Source: Xanthomonas floridensis (GTDB lineage: Bacteria; Pseudomonadota; Gammaproteobacteria; Xanthomonadales; Xanthomonadaceae). From it: 64,000 nt of DNA. The position numbers and the translations under genes were made by a program. The stretch lies in assembly GCF_001642575.1 (NCBI RefSeq), contig NZ_LXNG01000009.1:1-64000 (forward strand), given 5' to 3'. This document shows positions 17,455 to 28,231 of this stretch, in pieces; within the stretch, counting starts at the first letter, position 1, and the number at the start of each line of letters is the position of its first letter. The notes under the pieces were generated by a model that ran no database searches, had not been told where the DNA came from, and saw only the letters and a program-made list of their open reading frames with translations.

Positions 17455-17874
17455 ATGAGGACGCAGGGGCAGGTGGTCCGGCGGGCGCAGCGGCTACTGC
17501 CCGCCGGGATCGAGACAGTGGCGCTGCTTCCCGCAGCGCCACCGCACGATTGGGAATGTTCGGCACTGTCGGCCTTGTCGTTGGCCGGGCAGGGGCGCCG
17601 CGGCGTGATCGGCCTGCGCTTGCATGAGGGGACGGCGCAGGCGCTACGTAGCGGCGGTTGCGCATTCTTGCAGGCGTCGCGGCAACAGCTGCAGGCCGGA
17701 GCCGTGGCACTGCGTCGTTACGGACCATGGCAGCGGCTGAGCAATGGCAGCTACTGGGCCCGCAGCAGCGATGCGCTGCTCGGGGTGCTGGTGGTCGCAG
17801 AAGACGCCGCGGTGTGGTTGATGTGGCAACAGCCGGTTGCCACGGAGCGGCGCCACCGCAGCTGGTTGCGCTGA
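17455..17874 (+). CDS. Conserved hypothetical protein, 139 residues
   Basis: I do not recognise a family. The protein begins MRTQGQVVRRAQRLLPAGIE, has no signal peptide or membrane segment, and ends WLMWQQPVATERRHRSWLR. It starts 7 bases after the creD stop, with GAGGT as ribosome binding site, so it is probably in the creD transcript. The base composition is like that of its neighbours. It may be a small accessory of creD or simply a passenger. Confidence 0.6.
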   Translation: MRTQGQVVRRAQRLLPAGIETVALLPAAPPHDWECSALSALSLAGQGRRGVIGLRLHEGTAQALRSGGCAFLQASRQQLQAGAVALRRYGPWQRLSNGSYWARSSDALLGVLVVAEDAAVWLMWQQPVATERRHRSWLR

Positions 17875-17925
17875 GGTGCGGTGGCACAGCAGCGCAATGC
17901 AGCCGGCTCGCTTACCATGGCCGGC

Positions 17926-18528
17926 ATGACCGGTGCTTCCCTCAGTGTTGAAGCGGTGAGCGGCAACGCGGTGTTGCCGCATCTGGACGCGGTGGCGCAG
18001 CTGCGCATCGCGGTGTTCCGAGCATGGCCGTATCTGTACGACGGCGATGCCGATTACGAACGCAGCTATCTGGCGGCATATGCGGCGTCGCCGCAAAGCG
18101 TCTTCGTGCTGGCACGCGATGGCGATGCGGTGATCGGTGCCTCCACCGGCCTGCCGCTGCTCGATGACAGCGACGCCTTCCATGCGCCCTTCCGCGCAGC
18201 CGGCATCGACCCGGCCCGCGTGTTCTACTTCGGCGAGTCGGTGCTGCTGCCCGCGTATCGCGGGCGAGGCATTGGCCACGCGTTCTTCGACCGCCGCGAG
18301 GCGCATGCGCGCGCGTTGGGCGGCTACGCGCTGACCGCTTTCTGCTCCGTGGACCGTGCGCCCGAGGACCCACGCAAGCCGGCCGACGATCGCCCCAACG
18401 ATGCGTTCTGGCGCAAGCGCGGCTATGCGCCGCAGTCGCACATGCAGGTGCGGCTGGCCTGGGCAGAGTTGCAACACGGCGAGATCGACCACAGTTTGAG
18501 CGTCTGGACACGCACGTTGGCAGACTAG
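17926..18528 (+). CDS. GNAT-family N-acetyltransferase
   Basis: The roughly 200-residue protein has the GNAT fold pattern: FVLARDGDAVIGASTGLPLL for strands 2-4 and the acetyl-CoA loop LPAYRGRGIGHAFFDRREAHA near residue 110. The end carries DDRPNDAFWRKRGYAP, as in a GNAT subgroup conserved in Xanthomonas. The start is uncertain: ATG 17926 gives MTGASLSVEAV, but ATG 17917 or GTG 17881 are in frame and none has a strong ribosome binding site. The substrate is unknown. Confidence 0.75.
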   Translation: MTGASLSVEAVSGNAVLPHLDAVAQLRIAVFRAWPYLYDGDADYERSYLAAYAASPQSVFVLARDGDAVIGASTGLPLLDDSDAFHAPFRAAGIDPARVFYFGESVLLPAYRGRGIGHAFFDRREAHARALGGYALTAFCSVDRAPEDPRKPADDRPNDAFWRKRGYAPQSHMQVRLAWAELQHGEIDHSLSVWTRTLAD

Positions 18529-18611
18529 TCGCGCTTGCACCGTCTGCGTTGTCGCTGGCTGCGACCATGGCCCGCCCGCGTGTCTCCATTTGCCGCCCCA
18601 GGACCCAGCCC

Positions 18612-19508
18612 ATGAATGCGCCGCTCACCATTGCCGTTGCCAAGTACCCGATCGGCCGCCCGGCGGATTTCGATGCGTTTGCCGCACGCGTGTCGGCCCT
18701 GGTCGGCGAGGCTGCGCTGGCCGGCGCCCGCGTGGCGGTGTTGCCGGAATACCTGTCGCTGGAGCTGGGCGCGACCTTCGGCACGCAGGTGTCTGCCGGC
18801 CTGCCGGAATCCTTGGCCGCCATCCAGGCCTTGCGCGCGCCATGGCTTGAACTCTTTGCCGGCCTGGCGCGTCAGCACCGGCTGCACCTGGTACCCGGCA
18901 GTTTCCTGCTGGATCTGGGCCAGGGCCGCTACCGCAATCGCAGCGACTGGTTCACCCCCGATGGCCGCCACGGTTGGCAGGACAAGCTACAGCTCACCGG
19001 CTTCGAAAAGGCCACCGGGCTGATCGAGCCGGGCGATGCGCTCAAGGTGTTCGACGTCGATGGTGTGCGCGCGGCGATCGCAATCTGCTACGACAGCGAA
19101 TTCCCGCTGCCGGTGCGGGCGCAGTACGAGGCCGGTGCACGCCTGCTGATCGTGCCCAGCTGCACCGACACCGCCGCCGGCGCCACCCGCGTACGCATCG
19201 GCTGCCTGGCGCGCGCGCTGGAAAACCGCATGTTCGTCGCGCAATCGGTCACCGCCGGGCAGGCGCCCTGGAGCCCGGCGCTGGACATCAATACCGGCGA
19301 GGCAGCGGTGTTCGCGCCGATGGATGTGGGCTTCCCGGATGACGGCGTGGTGGCGCAGACCCGGGGCGAGGCGGTGTGGGCGTATGCGGCACTGGATATC
19401 GCTGCCTTCGAGGCCAGCCGCGCGCAGGCGCAGGTGGCCAACGACCGCGATTGGCCCGGGCAGTGGGCGGCCGGTCTGGCGCGTGCCCGGCTGGCGGCGT
19501 GGGAGTGA
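18612..19508 (+). CDS. Carbon-nitrogen hydrolase (nitrilase superfamily)
   Basis: The 298-residue enzyme shows the Glu-Lys-Cys triad of the superfamily: VLPEYLSLE with the catalytic glutamate, DKLQLTGFEK with the lysine and AICYDSEFP with the cysteine. It belongs with amidohydrolases that act on small amides or deaminated glutathione-type substrates; the exact substrate cannot be told. There is no signal peptide, so it is cytosolic. ATG 18612 is chosen because it gives the normal short start before the first strand TIAVAKYP. It may be cotranscribed with the preceding GNAT gene. Confidence 0.9.
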   Translation: MNAPLTIAVAKYPIGRPADFDAFAARVSALVGEAALAGARVAVLPEYLSLELGATFGTQVSAGLPESLAAIQALRAPWLELFAGLARQHRLHLVPGSFLLDLGQGRYRNRSDWFTPDGRHGWQDKLQLTGFEKATGLIEPGDALKVFDVDGVRAAIAICYDSEFPLPVRAQYEAGARLLIVPSCTDTAAGATRVRIGCLARALENRMFVAQSVTAGQAPWSPALDINTGEAAVFAPMDVGFPDDGVVAQTRGEAVWAYAALDIAAFEASRAQAQVANDRDWPGQWAAGLARARLAAWE

Positions 19509-19654
19509 GCCTGCGTTGATCGCGGCCAGGGAGCAGGCCAGGGAGTCGCTTCAGTACCGCCGCGCTGCTGTCCGTTCTGTCACCACAGCGTCCATCGGCA
19601 CTGTGGTCGTGGTGTACTGGCGGTCTTCTTCCGTACGGTTGCCCACCCGCTCAC

Positions 19655-20746
19655 ATGGCCAAGAAAACCCTGATCCCGCATAGCGTCCGGCTTGAGTTCA
19701 CCCCGGGCGCCCTGGTGCACAGCAATCTTTCCGGCGCGGCGTTCACCGACGACTGGCTGTGGGTCGCCGGCGACGAAGCCTGTGCGGTGGACCGGTTGCG
19801 CAAGCTGCCGCCCGGCCAGCGCGAGGTCTTGCGCTTCGGCGAGGGGCAGAGTTTTCCGTTGGCCGAGTTGCTGGACCTGCCCGGCGAAGACGCCGAGGAA
19901 GCCGACCTGGAAGGCATGGGGCTGTCAAACGGGTACCTGTGGGTGGTCGGATCGCATGGGCTGAAGCGCAAGAATGCCAAGCCCGATCGCGACGATGCCG
20001 ATAACGCCAAGCGCCTGACCAAGCTCAAGCTCGACGCCAACCGTCGCCTGCTGGCCTGCCTGCCGATCGAGCGCGACGACGACGGGGCGCCGCGGTTGGT
20101 ACGCGAAACCGCCGACGGCCGCCGCGCATTGCGGCTCAAGGGCGATGCCAAGCACAACCAGCTCACCGAGCTGCTGGCCGACGACCCGCATTTCGGCCCG
20201 TTCCTGAAGATTCCCGGCAAGGACAACGGCTTCGATATCGAAGGCATCGTGGTGGATGGCCAGCGCCTGTTGCTGGGCCTGCGCGGGCCGGTGCTGCGTG
20301 GCTGGTCGGCGCTGCTGGAAATCCAGGTGGAGGCGCATGGCGACCATCTGCGCCTGGCGCCGCTGGATGACGACGGCACGCTGTTGCGCAAACACTTCCT
20401 GCAATTGGGCGGGCTGGGCATCCGCGACCTGCATTATTCCGGGGACGACCTGTACCTGCTGGCCGGGCCGACCATGGTGTTGAACGGCGAAATCCGCCTG
20501 TTCAAATGGCCGGACGCGCGCAAGCAGCTGGCCGCCAATCAAGAGACGGTGCGTTTCCAGCACACGCTGCTGGAGTCGGCGGTGCTGCCGCACGGTACCG
20601 ACAGCGACCGCGCCGAGGCGATCTGCAACCTGCCACCGCAGCTGGCTGGCAAGACACCCAGCTGGCTGGTGCTGTACGACGCACCCGGCCCGGCGCGCAG
20701 CGGTGGCGAGTGCGTGGTGTACGGCGACCTGTTGCGCAACCGCTGA
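19655..20746 (+). CDS. DUF3616 domain protein
   Basis: The 363-residue protein matches DUF3616 in length and in motifs such as GLSNGYLWVVGSHGLKRKN and KDNGFDIEGIVVDGQRLLLG. The family probably forms a beta-propeller; no enzymatic function is known to me. There is no signal peptide. It stands alone, with about 145 bases before it that hold no clear gene, and 69 bases before gltX. Confidence 0.8.
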   Translation: MAKKTLIPHSVRLEFTPGALVHSNLSGAAFTDDWLWVAGDEACAVDRLRKLPPGQREVLRFGEGQSFPLAELLDLPGEDAEEADLEGMGLSNGYLWVVGSHGLKRKNAKPDRDDADNAKRLTKLKLDANRRLLACLPIERDDDGAPRLVRETADGRRALRLKGDAKHNQLTELLADDPHFGPFLKIPGKDNGFDIEGIVVDGQRLLLGLRGPVLRGWSALLEIQVEAHGDHLRLAPLDDDGTLLRKHFLQLGGLGIRDLHYSGDDLYLLAGPTMVLNGEIRLFKWPDARKQLAANQETVRFQHTLLESAVLPHGTDSDRAEAICNLPPQLAGKTPSWLVLYDAPGPARSGGECVVYGDLLRNR

Positions 20747-20815
20747 ATCGGCGGGCCGGGCAGGGCCACGCTGCGCAAGGTAAAATCGGCTCATCCCCGT
20801 TTCGCCGAGCGCTCC

Positions 20816-22219
20816 ATGACCTGCCGCACCCGCTTTGCCCCCAGCCCCACCGGTTACCTGCATATCGGCGGCGCCCGCACTGCCCTGTATTGCTGGCTGG
20901 AGGCACGTCGTCGCGGCGGGCAGTTCGTGCTGCGCATCGAAGACACCGACCGCGAACGCAGCACCCAGGCGGCCATCGACGCGATCCTGGAAGCGATGGA
21001 CTGGCTGGGCCTGGACTACGACGAAGGCCCGATCTACCAGACCCAGCGCATCGCGCGCTACCAGGAGGTGGCCGAGCAGCTGTTGGCGCAGGGCAAGGCG
21101 TATTACGCCTACGAAACCCGCGAAGAGCTCGATGCCATGCGCGAGGCCGCAATGGCCAAGCAGGAAAAGCCGCGCTACAACGGCGCCGCACGCGAGCAGC
21201 AGCTGCCGTACCGCGACGACCCCAATCGCGTCATCCGCTTCAAGAATCCGGTCGGCGGCAGCGTGGTCTTCGACGACCTGATCAAGGGCCGCATCGAGAT
21301 CGCCAACAGCGAGCTCGACGACATGGTGATCTTCCGTCCGGACGGCTATCCCACCTACAACTTCGCGGTGGTGGTGGACGACTGGGACATGGGCATCACC
21401 GAGGTGATCCGCGGCGACGACCACATCAACAACACCCCGCGCCAGATCAACATCTACGCAGCGCTGGGTGCGCCAGTGCCGCGTTTCGGCCATATGCCGA
21501 TGATCCTGGACGAGGAGGGCGCCAAGCTCTCCAAGCGCACCGGTGCGGCCGATGTGATGCAGTACAAGGACGCCGGCTACCTGCCGCATGCCTTGATCAA
21601 CTATCTGGCCCGTCTGGGCTGGTCGCATGGCGACCAGGAGCTGTTCAGCCGCCAGGAGCTGCTGGACCTGTTCGACATCACCGACGTCAATTCCAAGGCC
21701 GCGCGGCTGGACATGGCCAAGCTCGGCTGGGTCAACCAGCATTACCTGAAGACCGACGACCCGGCCAGCATCGCGCCGCAGCTGGAATACCAGCTGGGCA
21801 AGCTCGGCATCGACCTGACCCAAGGCCCGGCCGCCGCCGATGTGGTGGTGGCGCTGCGTGAGCGTGTGCAGACCCTCAAGGACATGGCCGAAAAAGCCGT
21901 GGTCTGGTACCAGCCGCTGGAGGTCTACGACGAAGCGGCGGTGATCAAGCACCTGAAGCTGGGCGCCGAAGTGCCGCTGGGCAAGGCGCGCGAGCTGCTG
22001 GCGGCGCAGCGCGAATGGACCGTGGAAAGCGTCTCGGCAGCGCTGCACGATGCCGCTGCGGCACTGGAACTGGGCATGGGCAAGGTGGCCCAGCCGCTGC
22101 GCGTGGCCATCACCGGCACCCAGGTCAGCCCGGACATTTCGCAGACGGTGTACCTGGCCGGCCGCGAGGGTGCCTTGAAACGCATCGATGCGGCACTCAT
22201 CAAGATAGGAGCGGCCTGA
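20816..22219 (+). CDS. gltX: Glutamate-tRNA ligase
   Basis: This class I synthetase of 467 residues has the HIGH-type motif in [17 protein letters not shown] at the start and KLSKR in [10 protein letters not shown] at about residue 240. The anticodon-binding domain fills the C-terminal third. It charges tRNA-Glu. The length is standard and the gene is intact. The zur gene follows after 13 bases, so the two are likely in one transcript. Confidence 0.97.
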   Translation: MTCRTRFAPSPTGYLHIGGARTALYCWLEARRRGGQFVLRIEDTDRERSTQAAIDAILEAMDWLGLDYDEGPIYQTQRIARYQEVAEQLLAQGKAYYAYETREELDAMREAAMAKQEKPRYNGAAREQQLPYRDDPNRVIRFKNPVGGSVVFDDLIKGRIEIANSELDDMVIFRPDGYPTYNFAVVVDDWDMGITEVIRGDDHINNTPRQINIYAALGAPVPRFGHMPMILDEEGAKLSKRTGAADVMQYKDAGYLPHALINYLARLGWSHGDQELFSRQELLDLFDITDVNSKAARLDMAKLGWVNQHYLKTDDPASIAPQLEYQLGKLGIDLTQGPAAADVVVALRERVQTLKDMAEKAVVWYQPLEVYDEAAVIKHLKLGAEVPLGKARELLAAQREWTVESVSAALHDAAAALELGMGKVAQPLRVAITGTQVSPDISQTVYLAGREGALKRIDAALIKIGAA

Positions 22220-22232
22220 CGCCGGAGCCTGT

Positions 22233-22739
22233 ATGACCAAGCACACCCACACGCAGGACCATGCCTGCACCGAGCCGCATCACCACGTCGACGATGCCAA
22301 CAGCTTCGTGCGCGCGGTGGAGCGCGCCTGCAGCGAACGCGGCCTGCGGCTGACGCCGATCCGCGCCAACGTGCTGCGGCTGATCGCCGATGCCGGCAAG
22401 CCGGTCAAGGCCTACGAACTGCTGGACTGGGTGCGCGAAGGCAAGGGCGTGGGCGCCGATGCCCCGCCCACTGTCTACCGCGCGCTGGACTTCCTGATGG
22501 CCAACGGGTTCGTGCACAAGCTCGAATCGGTCAATGCCTTCGTCGCCTGCCATCACCCCAACAGCGCCCAGCACTCGGTGCCGTTCCTGATTTGCGACCG
22601 CTGCCATAGCGCGGTGGAGCTGGAAGATCGCGACGTGGTCTCGCAACTGGAAGCCCGCGCCAAGGCGCTGGGTTTCCAGCCACAGGCACAGACGCTGGAA
22701 GTGCATGGGTTGTGCGCCAAGTGCGCGGTGGCCGAGTAA
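22233..22739 (+). CDS. zur: Zinc uptake regulator Zur (Fur family)
   Basis: The 168-residue Fur-family protein has the winged-helix segment GLRLTPIRANVLRLI and the dimer region. A structural zinc site is formed by FLICDRCHSAVEL and HGLCAKCAVAE. A His-rich N terminus (MTKHTHTQDHACTEPHHHVDD) and the lack of the Fur HHDH signature support zinc rather than iron. Zur of X. campestris represses zinc uptake genes through AT-rich palindromes. Two such sites are seen in this window near 44.8 kb, before a ZnuD-like receptor and a MerC-family gene. Confidence 0.88.
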   Translation: MTKHTHTQDHACTEPHHHVDDANSFVRAVERACSERGLRLTPIRANVLRLIADAGKPVKAYELLDWVREGKGVGADAPPTVYRALDFLMANGFVHKLESVNAFVACHHPNSAQHSVPFLICDRCHSAVELEDRDVVSQLEARAKALGFQPQAQTLEVHGLCAKCAVAE

Positions 22740-23099
22740 GCATCGCCAGGCGAACGCAGGGCGGTTCACTTGGAGCGGCTAACAAACCGTCGCGGCACCT
22801 ACGCGGCATGGATACCGCGCAAGAGCTTGCAGGGACGTACCTGCAGCGTGTCCCGCGACGATGGGCGGCAAGGGTCCTGCCGCCAGGCAGCAGATCAGCT
22901 GGCGTGACGTGGTGGTGTTAGCCACCCTATAAGTTGCCGGCAGCGCGCAGGCTCAGCCATCTGCTGCAGCCAAAATGCGCTGTTGTGGTCACACCAACCA
23001 CGCTTCGAACAGTATGCGCGTGCACGAGTGCCCTGCACGCGTATCAGTGGCGTCGCCAGCGACTCGTCGCTTACCCAAGCTATCAGACACCACCGCATA
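22740..23099. other. Gene-free interval between zur and the TetR gene
   Basis: These 360 bases separate two convergent genes. I see no supported ORF, no convincing terminator with a T-tract, and no repeats. Short inverted motifs such as CCTGCAGCG-type stems occur, but none is strong. Confidence 0.4.
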
Positions 23100-23720
23100 T
23101 CACGCCGTGGCGCCGGTCTTGCACCCATAGCCCGCCAGAAACAGGGCGACCGCGCGCTGCGTCGCTTCGCGCAGATACTCAGGCGAGGGGTCCTCCAGCG
23201 CGCCGAACAGGCAGGGCATCAAGGTCTCCGCTTCCAGCAGCGCGCTCAGCTGCCGCGACGCCAGCGTGGCGTCGGCACGGCGCAGCGCGCCCTTGTCCAT
23301 CTGCGCCTGCAGGTAATGGGCCACCCGCAGCAGACCCTCGCCGGGGCCGCTGCGGTAGAACAGCGCGCCCACGTCCGAACGCCCGGCCACCCCGATGACG
23401 GTGCGCAGCACCGTCACCGACTCGGGCGCACACACGAAGGCCAGAATGTCCTGGCCGAAGCGCAGCAAGGCCTGCTCCGGCGGCGCATCGGTCTGCTCCA
23501 GGGTGACCAGCAGCGGCTCGATGTAGCTGTCGGCCATGGCCATGGCGACGGCGACGAACAGTTCTTCCTTGGACGGGAAATACCCGTACAGCGTGCGTTT
23601 GGAGCCGCCAACGCGGGCCGCGATCAGTGACATCGAGGCTCCTTCAAAGCCGTGCTCGAGAAACACCTCGCTGGCCGCTTGCACGATGGCGTCGCGTTTT
23701 TCCTCGGTTCTGACCCGCAT
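23100..23720 (-). CDS. TetR-family repressor of the efflux operon
   Basis: The 206-residue regulator has an N-terminal TetR helix-turn-helix (IVQAASEVFLEHGFEGAS, then GGSKRTLYGYFPSKEELF) and a ligand-binding C-terminal domain. It is divergent from the RND operon with about 125 bases between starts, the same arrangement as smeT-smeDEF and ttgR-ttgABC, so it should repress that operon and itself. The start MRVRTEEK has a near-perfect CAGGAGGA ribosome binding site; a start 21 bases upstream would overlap the -10 region of the predicted promoter. Confidence 0.88.
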   Translation of the reverse strand: MRVRTEEKRDAIVQAASEVFLEHGFEGASMSLIAARVGGSKRTLYGYFPSKEELFVAVAMAMADSYIEPLLVTLEQTDAPPEQALLRFGQDILAFVCAPESVTVLRTVIGVAGRSDVGALFYRSGPGEGLLRVAHYLQAQMDKGALRRADATLASRQLSALLEAETLMPCLFGALEDPSPEYLREATQRAVALFLAGYGCKTGATA

Positions 23721-23742
23721 CGCATCCTCCTGTTGGTTCATA

Positions 23743-23795
23743 AGTATACCGACTGGGCAGGAATGCTTGACGAGCCCAACCGGCGTCATTAGGAT
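23743..23795. promoter_or_regulatory. Overlapping divergent promoters with TetR operator region
   Basis: Rightward promoter: TTGACG (23767-23772), 17 bases, TAGGAT (23790-23795). Leftward promoter: GTCAAG (complement of 23766-23771), 17 bases, TATACT (complement of 23743-23748). The two -35 boxes lie on the same bases, so binding there would silence both genes. Similar blocks GTATACCGAC (23744-) and GATACCGAAC (23793-) flank the region and could be repressor half-sites. Confidence 0.6.
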
Positions 23796-23846
23796 ACCGA
23801 ACCGTACCGTTTAGATTAACCATTGCGCGCTTTCGGAGACCTTCTC

Positions 23847-25070
23847 GTGCGTTCTCAAGCCCTCTATCGCCTGCCGTTGTTTGCTGTTGCCGTCACCGTT
23901 TTGCTCAGCGCCTGCGGTAGCCCGCCGGGCGGACCACCTCCAGAGGAGGGCACGCCCGAGATGGCGGTGCTAACCGTCAGGCAGCAGCCGGTGCCGCTGA
24001 CCACCGCGCTGCCGGGGCGCACCGTGCCGTACCTGATCGCCGAAATCCGCCCACAGGTGGGCGGCATCGTGCAGTCGCGCCAGTTCACCGAGGGCGGCGA
24101 CGTCAAAGCCGGGCAGACGCTGTACCAGATCGATCCGGCCACCTACCGCGCCAGCTATGCCAGCGCCCAGGCCACCCTGGCCAAGGCGCAGGCCAACCTG
24201 CGCACCGCCAGGCTCAAGGCCGAGCGCTACACCGAGTTGGCGCAGATCAAGGCGATCAGCCAGCAGGAAGGCGACGACACCTCCGCCGCCCTGGGCCAGG
24301 CCGAGGCCGATGTGGCCGCCGGCAAGGCCAGCGTGGAAACCGCGCGTATCAATCTGGCCTTCGCGCGCCTGGACGCGCCGATCTCCGGCCGCATCGGCCG
24401 CTCCAGCGTCACCCCGGGGGCGTTGGTGACCGCCAACCAATCCACCGCACTGACCACCATCCAGCAGCTGGACCCGATCTATGTCGATGTCACCCAGCCC
24501 AGCGCGGCAGTGCTGCGGTTGAAGCAGGCGATGGCGCGGGGCGATCTGGAAACGGCCGGCGAGGGTGCCGCCAAGGTGTCGCTGCTGCTGGAAGACGGCA
24601 GCGCCTATCCGCTGCAGGGCCAACTGGCGTTCTCCGATGTCACCGTCGACCAGAACACCGGTTCGATCACCTTGCGCGCGGTGTTTCCCAATCCCGCTGC
24701 CGATCTGCTGCCGGGCATGTACGTGCGTGCGGTGTTGCAGGAAGGCGTCAAGCAGCAGGGCATGCTGGTGCCGCAACAGGCGGTCTCGCGCAACGCTGCC
24801 GGCAATCCGACAGCATTCGTGGTGGGCGCCGACCACAAGTTGCAGTTGCGCGTGCTGGAGACCGACCGTGAAGTCGGCGACCAATGGCTGGTGCGCAGCG
24901 GCTTGAAGCCTGGCGAGCAGGTGGTGGTCGAAGGCGCCTCGCGTGCGCGCGACGGCATCGAAGTCAAGACCGTACCGTGGCAGCCCAAGGGCAAGCCCGC
25001 CGCTGCTGGTAACGCTGCCGGTGCTGCTGGCACCCCTTCCGCCCCGACCGCACCGCGTGCGGCCAACTGA
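23847..25070 (+). CDS. smeD: RND efflux periplasmic adaptor (SmeD/AcrA type)
   Basis: The 407-residue lipoprotein precursor has a lipobox LLSAC after a short signal peptide. The membrane-fusion layout follows: a lipoyl half-motif at about 60-95, a helical hairpin ([20 protein letters not shown] through [16 protein letters not shown]), the second lipoyl half with [12 protein letters not shown], then the beta-barrel and membrane-proximal domains. It links the inner-membrane pump to the outer-membrane channel. The start is GTG 23847 with GGAG 7 bases upstream; TTG 23823 is an alternative. The closest arrangement known to me is smeDEF of Stenotrophomonas. Confidence 0.88.
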   Translation: MRSQALYRLPLFAVAVTVLLSACGSPPGGPPPEEGTPEMAVLTVRQQPVPLTTALPGRTVPYLIAEIRPQVGGIVQSRQFTEGGDVKAGQTLYQIDPATYRASYASAQATLAKAQANLRTARLKAERYTELAQIKAISQQEGDDTSAALGQAEADVAAGKASVETARINLAFARLDAPISGRIGRSSVTPGALVTANQSTALTTIQQLDPIYVDVTQPSAAVLRLKQAMARGDLETAGEGAAKVSLLLEDGSAYPLQGQLAFSDVTVDQNTGSITLRAVFPNPAADLLPGMYVRAVLQEGVKQQGMLVPQQAVSRNAAGNPTAFVVGADHKLQLRVLETDREVGDQWLVRSGLKPGEQVVVEGASRARDGIEVKTVPWQPKGKPAAAGNAAGAAGTPSAPTAPRAAN

Positions 25071-25086
25071 GGCGGGATCACACGTC

Positions 25087-28000
25087 ATGGCACGCTTTTT
25101 TATCGACCGTCCGATCTTCGCGTGGGTGTTGGCCATCATCGTGATGCTGGCCGGCATCCTGTCCATCGCCACCTTGCCGATCGCGCAATACCCCAGCATC
25201 GCGCCGCCCGCCGTCGCCATCACCGCCAATTATCCGGGCGCCTCGGCGCAGACGCTGGAAGACACCGTCACCCAGGTCATCGAGCAGAAGATGAAGGGGC
25301 TGGACCACCTCAGCTACATGGCCTCCACCAGCGAATCCAGCGGTGCGGTGACCATTACCCTGACCTTCGACAACGGCACCGACCCGGACACCGCGCAGGT
25401 GCAGGTGCAGAACAAGTTGTCGCTGGCCACACCGTTGTTGCCGCAGGAAGTGCAGCAGCAGGGCGTGACGGTGACCAAGTCGGCCACCAATTTCGTCAAC
25501 GTGCTGGCCTTTACCTCCGAAGACGGCAGTATGAGCGATTCGGATCTGTCCGATTACGTGGCTGCCAACGTGCAGGAAACCATCAGCCGCGTCGAAGGCG
25601 TCGGCGACACCACACTGTTCGGTTCGCAATACGCCATGCGCATCTGGCTGGATCCGAACAGGCTGAGCAATTTCAGCCTGACCCCGGTGGATGTGCGCAC
25701 CGCAATCCAGGCGCAGAACGCGCAGGTGTCGGCCGGCCAGCTCGGTGCGTTGCCGGCGGTGGCCAACCAGCAACTCAATGCCACCATCACCGCGCAGACC
25801 CGGCTCAAGACCGCCGAGCAATTCGAAAACATCCTGCTGCGCACGCAGTCCGATGGCTCGCAGGTGCGCCTGCGCGATGTGGCGCGCATCGAGCTGGGCA
25901 GCGAAAGCTACAACACGGTGGGCCGCTACAACGGCAAGCCGGCCGCCGGCCTGGCGATCAAGCTGGCCACCGGTGCGAATGCGTTGGACACGGTACGCGC
26001 CATCGACAAGAGCCTGGAGGAGCAGGAGAAATTCTTCCCGCCGGGCATGAAGGTGCAAAAGCCCTACGACACCACGCCGTTCGTGCGCATCTCCATCGAG
26101 CAGGTGGTGCACACCCTGCTCGAGGCGGTGGTGCTGGTGTTCCTGGTGATGTACCTGTTCCTGCAGAACTTCCGCGCCACCTTGATCCCGACCATCGCGG
26201 TGCCGGTGGTGTTGCTGGGCACGTTCGGCGTGCTGGCCGCGTTTGGCTTCACCATCAACACGCTGACCATGTTCGCGATGGTGCTGGCAATCGGCCTGTT
26301 GGTGGACGATGCCATCGTGGTGGTGGAAAACGTCGAGCGCGTGATGGGCGAGGAGCAGTTGTCGCCCAAGGACGCCACGCGCAAATCGATGGACCAGATT
26401 TCCGGCGCGCTGGTGGGCGTGGCGTTGGTGCTGGCAGCGGTGTTCGTGCCGATGGCCTTCTTCGGCGGCTCCACCGGTGTGATCTACCGGCAGTTCTCCA
26501 TCACGATTGTGTCGGCGATGACCTTGTCGGTGCTGGTGGCGATGATCTTGACTCCGGCCCTGTGCGCCACCTTGCTCAAGCCGGTGCACAAGGGCCATGG
26601 CATGGCCACCACCGGCTTCTTCGGCTGGTTCAACCGCCTGTTCGACCGCGGTACTACCCGCTACCAGGGTGTGGTGCGGCACATGCTGGGCAAGGGCTGG
26701 CGCTACATGCTCGCCTATGCGGTGTTGCTTGCGCTGGTGGTGGTCGGCTTCATGAAGTTGCCGGTGGGCTTCCTGCCGGATGAAGACCAGGGCACCTTGT
26801 TCGTGCTGGTGCAGTTGCCGCCAGGTGCCAGCGATGCGCGCACCGGTGAAGTGCTCAAGCAGGTGGAGCATCACTTCCTGGTCGATCAGAAGGACTCGGT
26901 GTCCGGCGTGTTTGCGGTCTCCGGTTTCAGCTTCGCCGGCACCGGGCAGAACGTGGGGCTTGCCTTCGTCAAGCTGCGGCCGTGGGACGAGCGCACCGGC
27001 AAGGGCCAGAGCGTCACCGACGTGGCCGGCAAGGCCGGTGCGTTCTTCAGCACCATTCGCGATGCCAAGGTGTTTGCGTTCGCACCGCCGGCGGTGTCGG
27101 AGCTGGGTAACGCCACCGGCTTCGATCTGATGCTGCAGGACCGCGCAAACCTGGGTCACGACGCCTTGATGCAGGCCCGCAATCAATTGCTGGCCGAGCT
27201 GTCGCAGGACAAGCGGCTGGTGGCGGTGCGCCCGAACGGGCAGGAGGACACGCCCGAATTCAAGCTGGAGATCGACCCGCACCGGGCGCAGGCGATGGGG
27301 GTGTCGATCTCCGACATCAACAACACCTTTTCCAGTGCGTGGGGCAGCGTGTACGTCAACGATTTCATCGACAAGGGACGTGTCAAGAAGGTGCTGCTGC
27401 AGGCCGACGCGCCATACCGCATGAACCCGCAGGACATCGATCGCTGGTTCGTGCGCAACAGCGCGGGCAGCATGGTGCCGTTCAACGCCTTCGCGACCGC
27501 CAGCTGGCAATCGGGCTCGCCGCGGCTGGAACGCTACAACAGCGTGCCGTCGGTGGAGATCCTGGGCATGGCCTTGCCGGGTGCGGCCTCCAGTGGCGAA
27601 GCGATGCAGATCGTGGAAGCGGCGGCAGCAAAACTGCCGCCGGGCATCGGCTACGAATGGACCGGATTGTCGCGGCAGGAAAAGGCCTCCACCGGACAGA
27701 CCGGCCTGTTGTATGGGCTGTCGATCCTGATCGTGTTCCTGTGTCTGGCCGCGCTGTACGAGAGCTGGGCGATTCCGTTCTCGGTGATCCTGGTGGTGCC
27801 GCTGGGCGTGTTCGGCACGCTGCTGGGCGCGATTTTGACCTGGAAAATGAATGACGTGTACTTCCAGGTGGGATTGTTGACCACCATTGGTCTTGCATCG
27901 AAAAACGCGATCCTGATCGTGGAGTTCGCCAAGGAGCTGCATGAGAGCGGCAAGAGCCTGATCGCGTCGGCACTGGAAGCGGCGCGCATGCGCCTGCGGC

Positions 28001-28230
28001 CGATCCTGATGACATCGCTGGCCTTCATCCTGGGTGTGGTGCCGTTGGTGCTCGGCAGCGGTGCCGGTGCCGGCGCGCAGCATGCGCTGGGCACCGCGGT
28101 GATCGGCGGCATGCTGTCCGGCACGGTGCTGGCGATCTTCTTCGTGCCGCTGTTCTTCGTGCTGGTCAGCGGCCTGTTCCAGCGTCGCGCGCAGCCCGCC
28201 ATGCCCGCTCCGCAACCGACAGGACACTGA
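25087..28230 (+). CDS. smeE: RND multidrug efflux pump, inner membrane (SmeE/AcrB type)
   Basis: The 1,047-residue pump starts [18 protein letters not shown], as HAE1-type RND proteins do. Twelve membrane helices are expected, with two large periplasmic loops. The proton-relay aspartates lie in [14 protein letters not shown] of helix 4, and [17 protein letters not shown] marks helix 10. It exports drugs and other amphiphiles with proton antiport. It sits 16 bases after the adaptor gene and 1 base before the channel gene. The sequence is full length with no defect. Confidence 0.95.
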   Translation: MARFFIDRPIFAWVLAIIVMLAGILSIATLPIAQYPSIAPPAVAITANYPGASAQTLEDTVTQVIEQKMKGLDHLSYMASTSESSGAVTITLTFDNGTDPDTAQVQVQNKLSLATPLLPQEVQQQGVTVTKSATNFVNVLAFTSEDGSMSDSDLSDYVAANVQETISRVEGVGDTTLFGSQYAMRIWLDPNRLSNFSLTPVDVRTAIQAQNAQVSAGQLGALPAVANQQLNATITAQTRLKTAEQFENILLRTQSDGSQVRLRDVARIELGSESYNTVGRYNGKPAAGLAIKLATGANALDTVRAIDKSLEEQEKFFPPGMKVQKPYDTTPFVRISIEQVVHTLLEAVVLVFLVMYLFLQNFRATLIPTIAVPVVLLGTFGVLAAFGFTINTLTMFAMVLAIGLLVDDAIVVVENVERVMGEEQLSPKDATRKSMDQISGALVGVALVLAAVFVPMAFFGGSTGVIYRQFSITIVSAMTLSVLVAMILTPALCATLLKPVHKGHGMATTGFFGWFNRLFDRGTTRYQGVVRHMLGKGWRYMLAYAVLLALVVVGFMKLPVGFLPDEDQGTLFVLVQLPPGASDARTGEVLKQVEHHFLVDQKDSVSGVFAVSGFSFAGTGQNVGLAFVKLRPWDERTGKGQSVTDVAGKAGAFFSTIRDAKVFAFAPPAVSELGNATGFDLMLQDRANLGHDALMQARNQLLAELSQDKRLVAVRPNGQEDTPEFKLEIDPHRAQAMGVSISDINNTFSSAWGSVYVNDFIDKGRVKKVLLQADAPYRMNPQDIDRWFVRNSAGSMVPFNAFATASWQSGSPRLERYNSVPSVEILGMALPGAASSGEAMQIVEAAAAKLPPGIGYEWTGLSRQEKASTGQTGLLYGLSILIVFLCLAALYESWAIPFSVILVVPLGVFGTLLGAILTWKMNDVYFQVGLLTTIGLASKNAILIVEFAKELHESGKSLIASALEAARMRLRPILMTSLAFILGVVPLVLGSGAGAGAQHALGTAVIGGMLSGTVLAIFFVPLFFVLVSGLFQRRAQPAMPAPQPTGH

Positions 28231-28231
28231 C

